Source of the DNA: Bacillaceae bacterium
GTDB lineage: Bacteria > Bacillota > Bacilli > Bacillales > Alkalibacillaceae
Length of the DNA: 64,000 nucleotides
NCBI GenBank assembly: GCA_017656265.1
Contig: JACDOD010000009.1
Span: forward strand, 81,850-145,849
Direction: 5' to 3'
The notes below the pieces were generated by a model. It was not told where the DNA came from. It searched no databases and was given only the letters and a program-made list of their open reading frames with translations. Position 1 is the stretch's first letter; each line of letters opens with the position of its first letter. Below are positions 44,126 to 53,485 of the stretch, piece by piece. Both the position numbers and the translations under genes were made by a program.

Positions 44126-44605
44126 ATGAGAAACCGTACAGGACATCCTTCTGCATTTCATTCGGAACATAGATCCTATTTATCCCGCAATCTGTGGTCA
44201 GGTTTCCTTTTTGGGATTGGGTTAGTTACATTTATGGATGAATTCATTTTTCACCAGCTTCTATACTGGCATCATTTTTATGATCGAACAACAACTGCTG
44301 CTGGTCTAATATCAGACGGCTTTTTTCACGCTTTCAGCTGGTTTGCAACCATCGGGGGGCTTTTTATGTTTGCCGATCTCAGACGACGAAAAAAGGTGAG
44401 CTTAAAAAGATGGTGGGGCGGTGTATTCATAGGGGCTGGTGCTTTTCAGTTATACGATGGAATTATTCAGCATAAAATCATGCGCATTCATCAGATTCGC
44501 TATGTAGAAAATGTGATCATTTATGATATCGTATGGAATATCATCGCTCTGATTATGCTTACCATCGGTATATATATCGTGTCTCGGAGGACTAAACATG
44601 CCTAA
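44126..44605 (+). CDS. DUF2243 membrane protein
   Basis: About 159 residues, four membrane segments. Family features: GFLFGIGLVTFMDEFIFHQL, LLYWHHFYDRTTT, SDGFFHAFSWFATIGGLF, GGVFIGAGAFQLYDGIIQHK with many His. DUF2243 genes commonly precede CtaG-type genes, and the His/Asp pattern suggests metal or haem contact. ATG 44126 has GGAGAGTGA ahead. Function unknown; likely respiratory-chain linked. Confidence 0.82.
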   Translation: MRNRTGHPSAFHSEHRSYLSRNLWSGFLFGIGLVTFMDEFIFHQLLYWHHFYDRTTTAAGLISDGFFHAFSWFATIGGLFMFADLRRRKKVSLKRWWGGVFIGAGAFQLYDGIIQHKIMRIHQIRYVENVIIYDIVWNIIALIMLTIGIYIVSRRTKHA

Positions 44606-44625
44606 AAAAGGAATGACTACTGGAC

Positions 44626-45414
44626 ATGCCCGGTAAAATGATTTCTACACTCGTATACGTCTCTGAAGTTATTCTGGCGATTCCTTTTGTCACTGTACTG
44701 CTTTTATACCTGTCCGCTGTTCTTCTAAATTGGAAGCGGGGGAAACCATGGCCAGTTTCTCGAACATTATACTGGGTTACAGGCCACTTATTAGCCCTTA
44801 TTGCAGTAACCGGTCCCATTGCTCGTCTTTCCCACGAACAATTCTCTGTACATATGCTCGGACATTTATTTCTCGGGATGATTTCTCCTCTTCTTATGGT
44901 TTTAGGAGCACCAGTCACATTGCTTCTCCGTACCCTTTCTGCTAAACGGGCACGTCAGGTTACAGCCTTGTTGAAAACAAAACCATTTGTGATTTTGAGC
45001 GATCCTATCATTACATCTCTTCTAAATGTAGGAGGATTATGGCTCCTCTACACAACTGAATTATTTGATTTGATGCATCAAAACCTGTTTCTTTATCTGT
45101 TGATTCATATTCATGTATTTTTAGCAGGGTATGTTTTTACTGCTTCTATGATATATGTTGACCCTGTATACCACAGAAGAAGTTTCATTTATCGCCTTGC
45201 GTTGCTTGTGATTGCTTTAGGGGCACATTCGGTTTTGTCCAAGTATATTTATGCTTATCCTCCCTCGGGTGTTTCGAGAAGTGAGGCAGAAATCGGCGGC
45301 ATATTGATGTACTATGGCGGCGACCTGATTGATATTATTCTAATTTTGATATTTTGCACCCAATGGTATAAAACAGCCAGACCACGGTGCCTGTCACCTG
45401 TCGAAAAATATTGA
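44626..45414 (+). CDS. CtaG/caa3-type cytochrome oxidase assembly protein
   Basis: 262 residues, seven membrane segments. Blocks: LTWHMLGH-like QFSVHMLGHLFLGMISPLLM (conserved His), LGAPVTLLLRTL, HIHVFLAGYVFTASMIYVDP and MYYGGDLIDIIL. CtaG proteins help insert copper into heme-copper oxidases. The last eight residues (CLSPVEKY) and the stop codon come from an 18-base repeat (45387-45404), so the C-terminus has been rewritten by the repeat. Confidence 0.85.
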   Translation: MPGKMISTLVYVSEVILAIPFVTVLLLYLSAVLLNWKRGKPWPVSRTLYWVTGHLLALIAVTGPIARLSHEQFSVHMLGHLFLGMISPLLMVLGAPVTLLLRTLSAKRARQVTALLKTKPFVILSDPIITSLLNVGGLWLLYTTELFDLMHQNLFLYLLIHIHVFLAGYVFTASMIYVDPVYHRRSFIYRLALLVIALGAHSVLSKYIYAYPPSGVSRSEAEIGGILMYYGGDLIDIILILIFCTQWYKTARPRCLSPVEKY

Positions 45415-45499
45415 TGCCCCGGATCCCGTATTGCAAGGAAAAGAGATATCCAGGGCAATCTGAATTTACTTTAAAACCCCTTCGACAAGTGACAGGCAC
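45387..45499. repeat. 18-base repeat pair overlapping the CtaG gene end
   Basis: GTGCCTGTCACCTGTCGA (45387-45404) and TCGACAAGTGACAGGCAC (45482-45499) face each other across 77 bases. The left arm encodes the end of the CtaG-like protein. Confidence 0.75.
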
Positions 45500-45530
45500 T
45501 TGTCTAAATCAGTCAAAAGATGTCGAGCAG

Positions 45531-46178
45531 CTACCACAGGTTTGCATAAAGCCGGTCATCGATCAGGTTGGTGTCAATCGGACAGGCGTCTGCGTCCCGA
45601 CCATATTGCCATCCCCATACATTAGCCTGGCATGGAGGCTTTTTCGGGTTATAGGCTGGTGCTTCCCGCCTTTTCGACACCCCAGGTTCCGGTTCGGCAC
45701 TCCACAAAATCGACTGTATTGCTACCTGTTCATTTTCCGAAGCAGCCTGGCAATAGGCCGAACTAAAATCACCTTCCACTGGGTCATGATAAAACCCGGG
45801 TTTATAGCCGCTCGGATAAAATACATCCACATATCCTTTAATCCACTCTGCATCCACATTAAAAAAACGTTCAACATTCGCAAAAAGAACAGTACCTTTA
45901 GGGATGCCAAGTCGTTCTGCCTGAAAAATAGTATTCCTGGCTGTAACCCGTCCCTGCCGGTTGCCTGTTGCATCTGAAAAGCGGTTATAAATTGGAAGCA
46001 CCTTTGTTCCGCTGTTATGCAAAAGTTCAACTTCTTCTCTGGTTAATCCTTCTGAAGCCCCTTCCACTGTGGTCATGTATCTTCCCCAGAACTCAGGTTT
46101 GCCAAAGTTATTTAACACACAATTATACAGCTCTTCTGTAGCGCGGGCAGCTGAATCAACCCCCCATACATATCCCAT
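45531..46178 (-). CDS. DUF1906 glycoside-hydrolase-like protein
   Basis: About 215 residues, no signal peptide. MGYVWGVDSAARATEELYNC begins a TIM-barrel-like DUF1906 (Rv2525c) domain; further landmarks are KVLPIYNRFSDATGN, GTVLFANVERFF and PGFYHDPVEGDF, with Asp8 and the Glu of NVERF as candidate acids. C-terminal VWGWQYGRDADACPIDTNLI matches the GH25-like end. Probably a peptidoglycan-acting or spore-coat-linked enzyme; activity is unproven. AAAGGGG lies ahead of ATG 46178. Confidence 0.75.
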   Translation of the reverse strand: MGYVWGVDSAARATEELYNCVLNNFGKPEFWGRYMTTVEGASEGLTREEVELLHNSGTKVLPIYNRFSDATGNRQGRVTARNTIFQAERLGIPKGTVLFANVERFFNVDAEWIKGYVDVFYPSGYKPGFYHDPVEGDFSSAYCQAASENEQVAIQSILWSAEPEPGVSKRREAPAYNPKKPPCQANVWGWQYGRDADACPIDTNLIDDRLYANLW

Positions 46179-46350
46179 TTTTAATACCCCTTTCACTCTC
46201 CTGATTAAAATGGACATGGTAAACCAACCGAACTGAACATGAATCATGTTTTTATGCCCATAACAGGGCCATTCATCTAAATTTAAAATCTACAATATTT
46301 ATATGTAAAACATTCAAAAAGGGAACCAGGGGTAAAAAAGGAAGGTAATG

Positions 46351-46469
46351 GTGCCTGTCACTTGTCGAGAAATCTCTATCCAAAAGGAGCGCTCTCATGC
46401 ATAAGAAAGCGCTCCTCTTGTCTAGAATGATCATTGCCCCAACTCAAAAGCTGCCTGTCACTCCTCGAA
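46351..46469. repeat. 18-base repeats around a hairpin
   Basis: GTGCCTGTCACTTGTCGA at 46351 and a variant CTGCCTGTCACTCCTCGA at 46451 flank a hairpin AGGAGCGCT ... AGCGCTCCT (46386-46417). The gap between the DUF1906 and alcohol dehydrogenase genes contains nothing else I can support. Confidence 0.6.
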
Positions 46470-46485
46470 TTTTGTCGAGCACGAT

Positions 46486-47619
46486 TCAGGGGTTCAGGAC
46501 AACTTTGATACAGTTATCTTTTTTGCCGTTAAAAATATCATACCCATGTGCTGCTTTTTCCAGAGGAAGTTTATGAGTGATGATCGCAGTCGGGTCGATT
46601 TTTTCAGACGCGATTAGTTTGTATAAACCTGGCATGTAAGCCCTGGCATGGGCCTGTCCCATTTTTAACGTGATGTTTTTGGCGAAAAATGCCCCAAGGG
46701 GGAACATATTGTATCTCGAACCATAAACCCCGGTGATCTGTACTGTTCCGCATTTCTTCGTAGCTTTAGTAGCAATTTGAATTGGTCCAAGGGTGCCACC
46801 TTGCAGCTTTAATTTTTGCTCAATCAATTCTAGAGGTGATTTCTTTCCATCCATTCCTACACAATCTATGACAACATCCGCTCCGCCTTTTGTGATTTCT
46901 TTCAGTGTTTCGCCTGTATCCGGATCTTCCGTAAAGTTAAAAATTTCGGTTTTGTTTACTTTTTTCGCATGTTCCAGACGATAATCGATGTAGTCAACAG
47001 CTATCACACGTTCAGCATCTTTTTGCCAGGCAAACTGCTGAACCATTAACCCGATCGGCCCGCAGCCCAGGACAATCACGGTATCACCCGGTTTGACACC
47101 TGCATTTTCCACACTCCAGTAGGCTGTAGGAAGAACATCGGATAAAAAGAGGAGAGCATCATCTTCCAGTTCACAGTCATCCGGTACTTTAAAAGGAGTA
47201 AAATTCCCGTAAGGAACCCGCAAATATTCGGCCTGTCCCCCGGGATAATTCCCGAATTTTTCAGAGTACCCAAAATAACCGCCAGAGTCATAGTGGGGAT
47301 TGGAATTATCGCATTGGCTCACCAGTCCATGGGAGCAGTACTGGCAGTGCCCGCAGGCTACCGTAAAAGGTATGACTACCCGATCCCCCTTCTTCACATT
47401 CGTCACATCCGGTCCAACCTCTTCAACAATTCCCATTGGTTCATGACCAATAATATAGCCTTGAGGCAGTGGGATGCTTCCCTGATACAAATGAAGATCA
47501 GAACCACAAATGGCCGTTGATGTAATACGCACGATCATATCATCACTCTTTAAAATCATTGGATCTTCTTCTTCTGTAACCTGCACATTATACATTCCCT
47601 GATACGTAACAGCTTTCAT
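46486..47619 (-). CDS. zinc-dependent alcohol dehydrogenase (MDR family)
   Basis: 377 residues. Catalytic zinc: Cys39 region STAICGSDLHLY and GHEPMGIVEE; structural zinc CGHCQYCSHGLVSQC; NAD-binding VIVLGCGPIGLMVQQFA. The sequence resembles glutathione-independent formaldehyde dehydrogenase-like enzymes such as B. subtilis AdhB. It oxidises alcohols or aldehydes with NAD. ATG 47619 has GGAGG 8 bases ahead; the frame is open further upstream but without support. Monocistronic. Confidence 0.88.
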   Translation of the reverse strand: MKAVTYQGMYNVQVTEEEDPMILKSDDMIVRITSTAICGSDLHLYQGSIPLPQGYIIGHEPMGIVEEVGPDVTNVKKGDRVVIPFTVACGHCQYCSHGLVSQCDNSNPHYDSGGYFGYSEKFGNYPGGQAEYLRVPYGNFTPFKVPDDCELEDDALLFLSDVLPTAYWSVENAGVKPGDTVIVLGCGPIGLMVQQFAWQKDAERVIAVDYIDYRLEHAKKVNKTEIFNFTEDPDTGETLKEITKGGADVVIDCVGMDGKKSPLELIEQKLKLQGGTLGPIQIATKATKKCGTVQITGVYGSRYNMFPLGAFFAKNITLKMGQAHARAYMPGLYKLIASEKIDPTAIITHKLPLEKAAHGYDIFNGKKDNCIKVVLNP

Positions 47620-47722
47620 AAAAAAATCCTCCATTTCAAAAAAAGTACCTGTGATATTTTTTGTAAAAAATGGAGGAAATATGCCCTTTTTCTCATTGAA
47701 CTTCCCGAGCGTCTTTCTTCTG

Positions 47723-47870
47723 GTGCCTGTCACTACTCGAATTTTGTCGAACAAAAACCCGGACTACTCAAAGAGAAATCCGAGTTCTCACAAAATTACA
47801 TTGAAATTTCCTATTCGACAGGTGCCTGTCACTTGTCGGATGTAACTGTCGGATGTCACTTGTCGGAGAT
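47723..47870. repeat. 18-base repeat cluster before the pilus locus
   Basis: GTGCCTGTCACTACTCGA at 47723, then after ~75 bases TCGACAGGTGCCTGTCACTT (47815-47834) and two shortened TGTCACTTGTCGGA-like units to 47870. The remaining part of 47620-48102 is AT-rich with a TATAAT at 48053-48058, a possible promoter for the pilus genes. Confidence 0.6.
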
Positions 47871-48102
47871 TGCAGGAGGATCAGGAGATTGTTATGTTTT
47901 GGCGGGATTCTTGTGATGTTAGATTTTGCTGAGGGTTAAATATAATATAAATATTTGCGTTAAACTTACAGGTTAAACAAACAGATAGAAGAATTCTTTT
48001 TCAATTTTTATATATAATTCCTGATTTTGTTTTAAATCGGGATAGAAGACTTTATAATAAAAGATAACTAGAGTAAAATTGCAATTTTAAGGGAGTTTAT
48101 TT

Positions 48103-48519
48103 ATGAAAAATAAAGAAGATGGATTTACACTTGTGGAAATTCTCGCTGCCATAACCATTTTATCCATCATATTGTTGTCGATATATGCAGTTTTCATAAA
48201 TTCAATGAAGCAATCTCAAAACAATGATATTCATTTTTTAGCATTTAACTTAGCTGCTAATGTATTGGAAACCATTCAATACAATTATTCATCAACAGGA
48301 AATTGTGTTGACCAACAGGATATTTTCCCGGAGTATAGTGGTTATTTTGATGAAGCGGAACAAGATAATCTGTTAATTTTCAATGAAAAAATTTTTTATG
48401 TCAAAGCGAAAATAGATTGCAATAATCCCATGGATGGGCTTCATTTATTACATGTTCAAATTTATAAATCTTCCAATCAAGAACGTCTGCTAGCTGAAAG
48501 TTTTGGCTATGTTCCATAG
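48103..48519 (+). CDS. type IV minor prepilin (PilV/PilE-like)
   Basis: 138 residues. Class III leader MKNKEDG|FTLVEILAAITILSIILL: cleavage after Gly7, Phe at +1 and Glu5 of the mature protein, then the hydrophobic N-helix. The soluble head holds two Cys (CVDQQD, IDCNNP). Followed 10-20 bases on by a second prepilin. A GGGAG ribosome site is present. First gene of the pilus locus, markedly AT-rich. Confidence 0.85.
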   Translation: MKNKEDGFTLVEILAAITILSIILLSIYAVFINSMKQSQNNDIHFLAFNLAANVLETIQYNYSSTGNCVDQQDIFPEYSGYFDEAEQDNLLIFNEKIFYVKAKIDCNNPMDGLHLLHVQIYKSSNQERLLAESFGYVP

Positions 48520-48535
48520 AAGAAAGAGGATGGAT

Positions 48536-48976
48536 ATGGATATGATTAAAAGCCTGAAAAGTGAGAGAGGAATCTCTCTTATAGAATTACTCGCGGCATT
48601 AACCATAATTGGTATTGTCCTCGTACTTTTATCTAGTATTTTTTTATCGGGGCTTAGAATACACAAAAATATAACAACACAAAATTTATTGCAATCTGAA
48701 GCCAATTATATCACTTCAGCCATTTCTAAAACATATTACTCCAATCACAATTTTGAGCTGTCTTTTGAAGATAAAAATGGAGATGGAGAAAACGATATAG
48801 TACTTAATGATCGAATTATTTCAAATGATATGTTCCTTTACTCACTTTCCCCAACATATGCTACAAGATCCGCATCACCGCTTACGGTTACTATCTCTAT
48901 CCAGGAAAAATCTAACCCAGGTAATCAAGTTACGGTAGAAACGATGCTTAGAAGTATAACTTCTTCGGGAGAATGA
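48536..48976 (+). CDS. type IV minor prepilin (PilW/GspJ-like)
   Basis: About 146 residues. Leader MDMIKSLKSERG|ISLIELLAALTIIGIVLVLL: cleavage after Gly, Glu5 present, hydrophobic helix. Head domain with EDKNGDGENDIVL and IISNDMFLYSL. Several in-frame ATGs (48530, 48536, 48542); AGAGG lies closest to a useful distance for 48536, but this is a judgement. Its 3' end overlaps the next gene by 4 bases. Confidence 0.82.
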   Translation: MDMIKSLKSERGISLIELLAALTIIGIVLVLLSSIFLSGLRIHKNITTQNLLQSEANYITSAISKTYYSNHNFELSFEDKNGDGENDIVLNDRIISNDMFLYSLSPTYATRSASPLTVTISIQEKSNPGNQVTVETMLRSITSSGE

Positions 48977-50508
48977 TAAATATGAAAGTATTAAAAAGTA
49001 GTCGAGGCAGTGCACTTATAATGGTGTTAATTATTTTTACCGTTTTTACTATACTCGGCACTACTTTATTTGCCTCCAATATAAATCAAAATATACAAAT
49101 TAACCGATCAAATAATAATTTGCAGGCCGTTAATTTGGCAGAAATGGGAATTGCTCATTTTCAGGAGATCGTCAATTCATATGTGGAAGATCATCAGGAA
49201 TCACTCACCATATATTCCTTATATGATTGGGTTGAAGATTATATAGATGGTATTGGACATGAACTGATAATGGATATACCAGAAGAGGGATCTGATTATA
49301 GCTATATTGTGAATAACTTTCAACTATCATTAATTAACAATATGCTGGAAATTAGTTTTAACAGTACAGGTATTGCTTATTCAGAATTTAAAACTATGAG
49401 TGGAAAAATGATTTTTCAGAGTGGATCAGGAACGGGAAGTGGAACAGACCCAGGCGATTCAGATATTGATGAATCAGAATGGGGGGTAGGTGATGACGAA
49501 GAGTATGACAACGAAGAGTCAGGTAATGTAAATGGCGATTATGTAAGCAATGGTGATACCCTTTTTACAAGGAATGTATCAACCAATTATGATACTTCTA
49601 TTGAAATTTATGGAAATGCGACATTTGAAAAAAATGTTAATGCAAATGGGTCTTCTAGCTATATTTATATTCAGGATGATGGAATATTTATGGATTCTTT
49701 GAAACTGAACAATTATGAAACTTATTTGGAGGTTGGCGGGAATTCTCTTTTTGAAGATCAAACCCATATTAATGGTTCATCGAGTTATATAGAGGTTGGC
49801 CAGGATGCGCTATTTAAGAGTGCAGTTAACTTAAATAATTATCAAACCCATATTCACATCGGGGGAAGTGCGGGGTTTGAAGGGGATGTAAGAGTAAATA
49901 ATTCTTCAAGCTATATTGAAGTTGAAAATAATGCTAGTTTTGACGGTCAAGTGAGATTAAATAATTATCAAACATCTATACATGTAGGCGGAGGAGCATC
50001 ATTTGATGATGAAGTAAGAATGAATGGTTCTTCGAGTCAAATTAATGTTGAAAAAGACTCTTTATTTAATCAAAAGGTAATATTAAACGGTTATAAAACG
50101 GTAATTAATGTACAATGCAGTGCCATTTTTAAAGAAGAAGTACAGATTAGTAATGCCAGCAGTCAAATCAATATTGAAGATGATGGAACTTTCTTTGGCC
50201 CGATTAGTGTAACTGGCTGGGGATCTGAAATCAATATTAACCAGAATGGGGTTTTCAAAGATGAAATTGTATTACAGGGAAGTTCTATAAATGTTCAGGG
50301 AGACGCATTATTTTTGTTCAGTCCGGACGTGAACAACTCATCACAAATCACTATTAACGGTGATCTTTACTATGATGGAAGTCCTCCTTCTGGTATAAAT
50401 TTTAGTGGAACACAATATCCGGTAAGTGAGTATGAAGGACCACTGGATGGATCCTTTAGCTGTACCCAATCAGGTGGTTTCGATAACTCAAGTGAAATCA
50501 ATTATTAA
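48973..50508 (+). CDS. PilX/GspK-like minor pilin with C-terminal beta-solenoid
   Basis: 511 residues. Residues 9-36 (SSRGSALIMVLIIFTVFTIL) are a PilX/GspK-type leader and helix, lacking the Glu5 of other pilins. Residues ~45-148 form the pilin head. An acidic Gly/Ser/Asp linker (149-190) precedes a repeat array. Residues 209-418 are ten rungs of exactly 21 residues, with the pattern [Y/H]I.V..[N/D]A.F...V.[L/N]N followed alternately by NGSSS or NNYQT turns, then two to three shorter rungs. Only Cys381 and Cys497 occur. Probably a beta-helix at the pilus tip. GGGAG favours ATG 48982 as the start. Confidence 0.8.
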   Translation: MINMKVLKSSRGSALIMVLIIFTVFTILGTTLFASNINQNIQINRSNNNLQAVNLAEMGIAHFQEIVNSYVEDHQESLTIYSLYDWVEDYIDGIGHELIMDIPEEGSDYSYIVNNFQLSLINNMLEISFNSTGIAYSEFKTMSGKMIFQSGSGTGSGTDPGDSDIDESEWGVGDDEEYDNEESGNVNGDYVSNGDTLFTRNVSTNYDTSIEIYGNATFEKNVNANGSSSYIYIQDDGIFMDSLKLNNYETYLEVGGNSLFEDQTHINGSSSYIEVGQDALFKSAVNLNNYQTHIHIGGSAGFEGDVRVNNSSSYIEVENNASFDGQVRLNNYQTSIHVGGGASFDDEVRMNGSSSQINVEKDSLFNQKVILNGYKTVINVQCSAIFKEEVQISNASSQINIEDDGTFFGPISVTGWGSEININQNGVFKDEIVLQGSSINVQGDALFLFSPDVNNSSQITINGDLYYDGSPPSGINFSGTQYPVSEYEGPLDGSFSCTQSGGFDNSSEINY

Positions 50509-50762
50509 TGCCTAGAAAAAAAATTACTTAATTTTACATTTATATACTAAATATTCCTTATTAATTCGTTCATTTTTTTAGTGAAATAGACCCAAAAAGT
50601 GTAATATAATGAAGTGTAGGCTTTTTTGCTTTAAATCTGGTAAAAATTTTTCTATAATTAAAAGATTTTATCTCTTACTATTATTAATGTACCATAATTC
50701 ATAAGACCTTGATGAGAGATTCAAAGGGTTTCCGATTCTTTCTATGGACTGGGGGAACAGAA

Positions 50763-52421
50763 ATGGCTGAAAAGAAACAAATGCGGCTTGGTGATTTGCT
50801 GGTGGAAAGTGGACTGATTACCGAGGATCAGCTTCAGGAAGCTTTGCGGGATAAAAAGAGTGGTCAGAAACTCGGAGATGTCCTGATTCAAAAAGGCTTC
50901 ATCACCGAACTTCAGCTGGTGGAAGTTCTGGAATTTCAGCTGGGCATCCCCCATGTCACGCTGTATAATTATCCCTTTGACGAGTCCCTGATCAAATTGG
51001 TTCCAAAAGATTTTGCCAAAAGGAACCTGGTGATTCCGATTCGGAAAGAGGGAAATAAATTATACGTCGCAATGTCAGACCCAATGGATTATTTTGTTAT
51101 CAATGACCTCAGGCTTTCTACCGGTTTTATCATCGAGCCGGTCATTGCTACAAGGGATGACATCATCCAGAGTATAGCCAAGTATTATGACAAAGAAGAT
51201 TTCTCGCAAAAATTCGGGTTCAATATGGAAGATCTCCAGGAAGAGGAAAGTTTGGTAGAAAACGAGGATTCGCCGATTGTTAAACTCGTTAATCAAATCA
51301 TCCAGCAGGCTGTCGTTCAGCATGCCAGTGATATACATATTGACCCGCAAAACCACCAGGTGCTCGTCCGGTATCGGGTTGATGGAGATTTGAAGACGGA
51401 ACAGGTTTTGCCGAAAAATATCCAGGCATCCCTCATTACCCGGATTAAAATTATGGCGAATATGGACATCACTGAACAGAGGATTCCGTTGGATGGACGG
51501 ATTAAGAAAAAAATCGACACCCAGGAAGTCGACCTCCGGATCAGTACGATGCCGACGATTTTCGGCGAAAAAATCGTAATCCGTATTTTTGACCTGAATA
51601 TGGTTACAAGCGATATCTCAAAACTGGGCTTCCGGGAGGACAACCTCAACCATTTTATGACATTGATAAAGAAACCCTATGGAATTGTTCTTGTTACAGG
51701 GCCGACTGGTTCCGGAAAGTCAACTACGATGTATTCGGCCTTAAACTATTTAAACAATGAAAAGGCCAATATCATAACCATTGAAGATCCGGTCGAATTT
51801 CAGATTAATGGAATTAATCAGATCCAGATCAACCCCAGTGTGGGCCTGACTTTTGCCAGAGGGCTCCGTTCCATACTGCGTCAGGACCCAAATATTATTA
51901 TGGTTGGGGAAATCCGTGACCAGGAAACGGCCAATATGGCGGTTCGTGCATCCATCACAGGACACCTGGTATTCAGCACGATTCATGCCAACGATTCGAT
52001 CGGAACCCTGATGCGACTAAAGAATATGGGGATTGAACTGTTTCTGATCGGTACATCTCTCAATGGGGTTGTCTCCCAGCGGCTGGTTCGCAAAGTATGC
52101 CGGGATTGCCGGAGGAAAGAAGCGGCTTCCGAGCGTGAAAAAACGATCTTTGCGAGGCACGGAATGGAGATTGACTATGTTTACCGGGGAACTGGCTGTC
52201 CGACATGCAACATGACCGGCTACCGGGGCAGGACTGCCATTCATGAAGTGCTGGTCATTGATGAGGAGCTGAGGGACGCCATTATTAATGATGCTAATAC
52301 AACCGAACTGAAGCGTATTGCGGTAAACAATGGGTTTAAATTTTTAATAGAAGATGGGCTGCAAAAAGTAAAAGACGGTGTGACAACGACGGAAGAAATT
52401 CTTCATGCAGCCATGGAATAA
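50763..52421 (+). CDS. pilB: type IV pilus assembly ATPase PilB
   Basis: 552 residues. N-terminal GSPII_E domain (MRLGDLLVESGLITEDQLQE, FQLGIPHVTL), then the RecA-like core: Walker A GPTGSGKST at ~313, Asp box ITIEDPVEFQINGINQ, Walker B NIIMVGEIRDQETA, His box TGHLVFSTIHAND. A Cys4 zinc site (KVCRDC ... CPTCNMTGYRGR) is present. Powers pilus extension at the inner face of the membrane. The frame opens earlier, but GGGGG lies 7 bases before ATG 50763. Confidence 0.94.
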   Translation: MAEKKQMRLGDLLVESGLITEDQLQEALRDKKSGQKLGDVLIQKGFITELQLVEVLEFQLGIPHVTLYNYPFDESLIKLVPKDFAKRNLVIPIRKEGNKLYVAMSDPMDYFVINDLRLSTGFIIEPVIATRDDIIQSIAKYYDKEDFSQKFGFNMEDLQEEESLVENEDSPIVKLVNQIIQQAVVQHASDIHIDPQNHQVLVRYRVDGDLKTEQVLPKNIQASLITRIKIMANMDITEQRIPLDGRIKKKIDTQEVDLRISTMPTIFGEKIVIRIFDLNMVTSDISKLGFREDNLNHFMTLIKKPYGIVLVTGPTGSGKSTTMYSALNYLNNEKANIITIEDPVEFQINGINQIQINPSVGLTFARGLRSILRQDPNIIMVGEIRDQETANMAVRASITGHLVFSTIHANDSIGTLMRLKNMGIELFLIGTSLNGVVSQRLVRKVCRDCRRKEAASEREKTIFARHGMEIDYVYRGTGCPTCNMTGYRGRTAIHEVLVIDEELRDAIINDANTTELKRIAVNNGFKFLIEDGLQKVKDGVTTTEEILHAAME

Positions 52422-52435
52422 AAGGGGGTGACAGC

Positions 52436-53485
52436 GTGACAGAACGAATCGATAACCTGTTGAGGAGGGCCTATCAGGAAGATGCTTCCGATGTGCATCT
52501 CATCACAGGGCTTCCTGCATATTTTCGGATTCATGGAAAGCTCCGAAGCATGGGGAATGAACCTTTTCATCTGGAAGATATGGAAGAAATGGCTTACTCC
52601 ATCATGCCAGAAGGGTTAAACCAGGGCCTGGATGAGCAGGGCGAAGTAGACTTTTCCTATGAAATCGAGGACGTTTCCCGTTTTCGTGTCAATATTTTCA
52701 AACAGCGGAATGGCATTTCCATAGCTATTCGCCTTATTCCAAACAACGTTCCATCCATTGATGATTTGAATCTTCCAGCCGTTCTTAAATCCATTGCGTT
52801 AAAGCCGCAGGGTCTGGTACTGGTTACAGGTCCTACAGGAAGCGGGAAATCGACCACACTGGCTGCGATGATTGATTATATCAATAAAGTAGAGCAAAAA
52901 CATATTGTGACCCTGGAAGATCCGATAGAATATATTCATCGGCACAATCAATCGATCATTGACCAGCGGGAGGTAGGGAGGGACACGAAAAAATTCGCAA
53001 CTGGTCTCAGGGCCGCCCTGCGTCAGGATCCCGATGTCATATTGGTAGGGGAGATGCGAGATCTAGAGACCATATCCACAGCCATTACTGCAGCAGAAAC
53101 CGGACACCTTGTCTTTGCCACCCTACATACCATAAACGCTCCATCGACCATTGAACGAATTGTTGACGTCTTCCCGGCCGAACAGCAATCCCAGATTCGC
53201 TATCAGCTGGCATCTGTCCTTCTAGCGATTGTATCCCAGCGCCTTTTCCCGTTGAATCAGAGCTATGGGCGAGTAGCCGACAATGAAATCCTGATTAACA
53301 ACAATGCCGTCAGCAACCTGATCCGCAATGAAAAGCTGCATCAGCTGCCAAACTTGATGCAAACTTCCAGAGATCAGGGCATGCAGACACTGGAAAACCA
53401 CATAAAAGAGCTGCTGCAAAAACAGCTGGTATCCATGGAAGCAGTTCGTGGCTATCTCGGGGAGAGTGGCTATGGCTCAATATAA
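52436..53485 (+). CDS. pilT: type IV pilus retraction ATPase PilT
   Basis: 349 residues. Walker A GPTGSGKST (132-140), Asp box VTLEDPIEYIHRHNQSI, Walker B PDVILVGEMRDLETI, His box TGHLVFATLHT. The AIRLIPN motif (97-103) and the short length without an N-terminal GSPII_E domain identify the PilT branch. It depolymerises pili, giving twitching. GTG start with AAAGGGGGTGA ahead. Overlaps pilC by 14 bases. Confidence 0.93.
   Translation: MTERIDNLLRRAYQEDASDVHLITGLPAYFRIHGKLRSMGNEPFHLEDMEEMAYSIMPEGLNQGLDEQGEVDFSYEIEDVSRFRVNIFKQRNGISIAIRLIPNNVPSIDDLNLPAVLKSIALKPQGLVLVTGPTGSGKSTTLAAMIDYINKVEQKHIVTLEDPIEYIHRHNQSIIDQREVGRDTKKFATGLRAALRQDPDVILVGEMRDLETISTAITAAETGHLVFATLHTINAPSTIERIVDVFPAEQQSQIRYQLASVLLAIVSQRLFPLNQSYGRVADNEILINNNAVSNLIRNEKLHQLPNLMQTSRDQGMQTLENHIKELLQKQLVSMEAVRGYLGESGYGSI

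Noticed and set aside
45387..45977. 196-codon plus-strand ORF
   Set aside because: Antisense shadow of the DUF1906 gene, which has a domain match and ribosome site; begins in the repeat.
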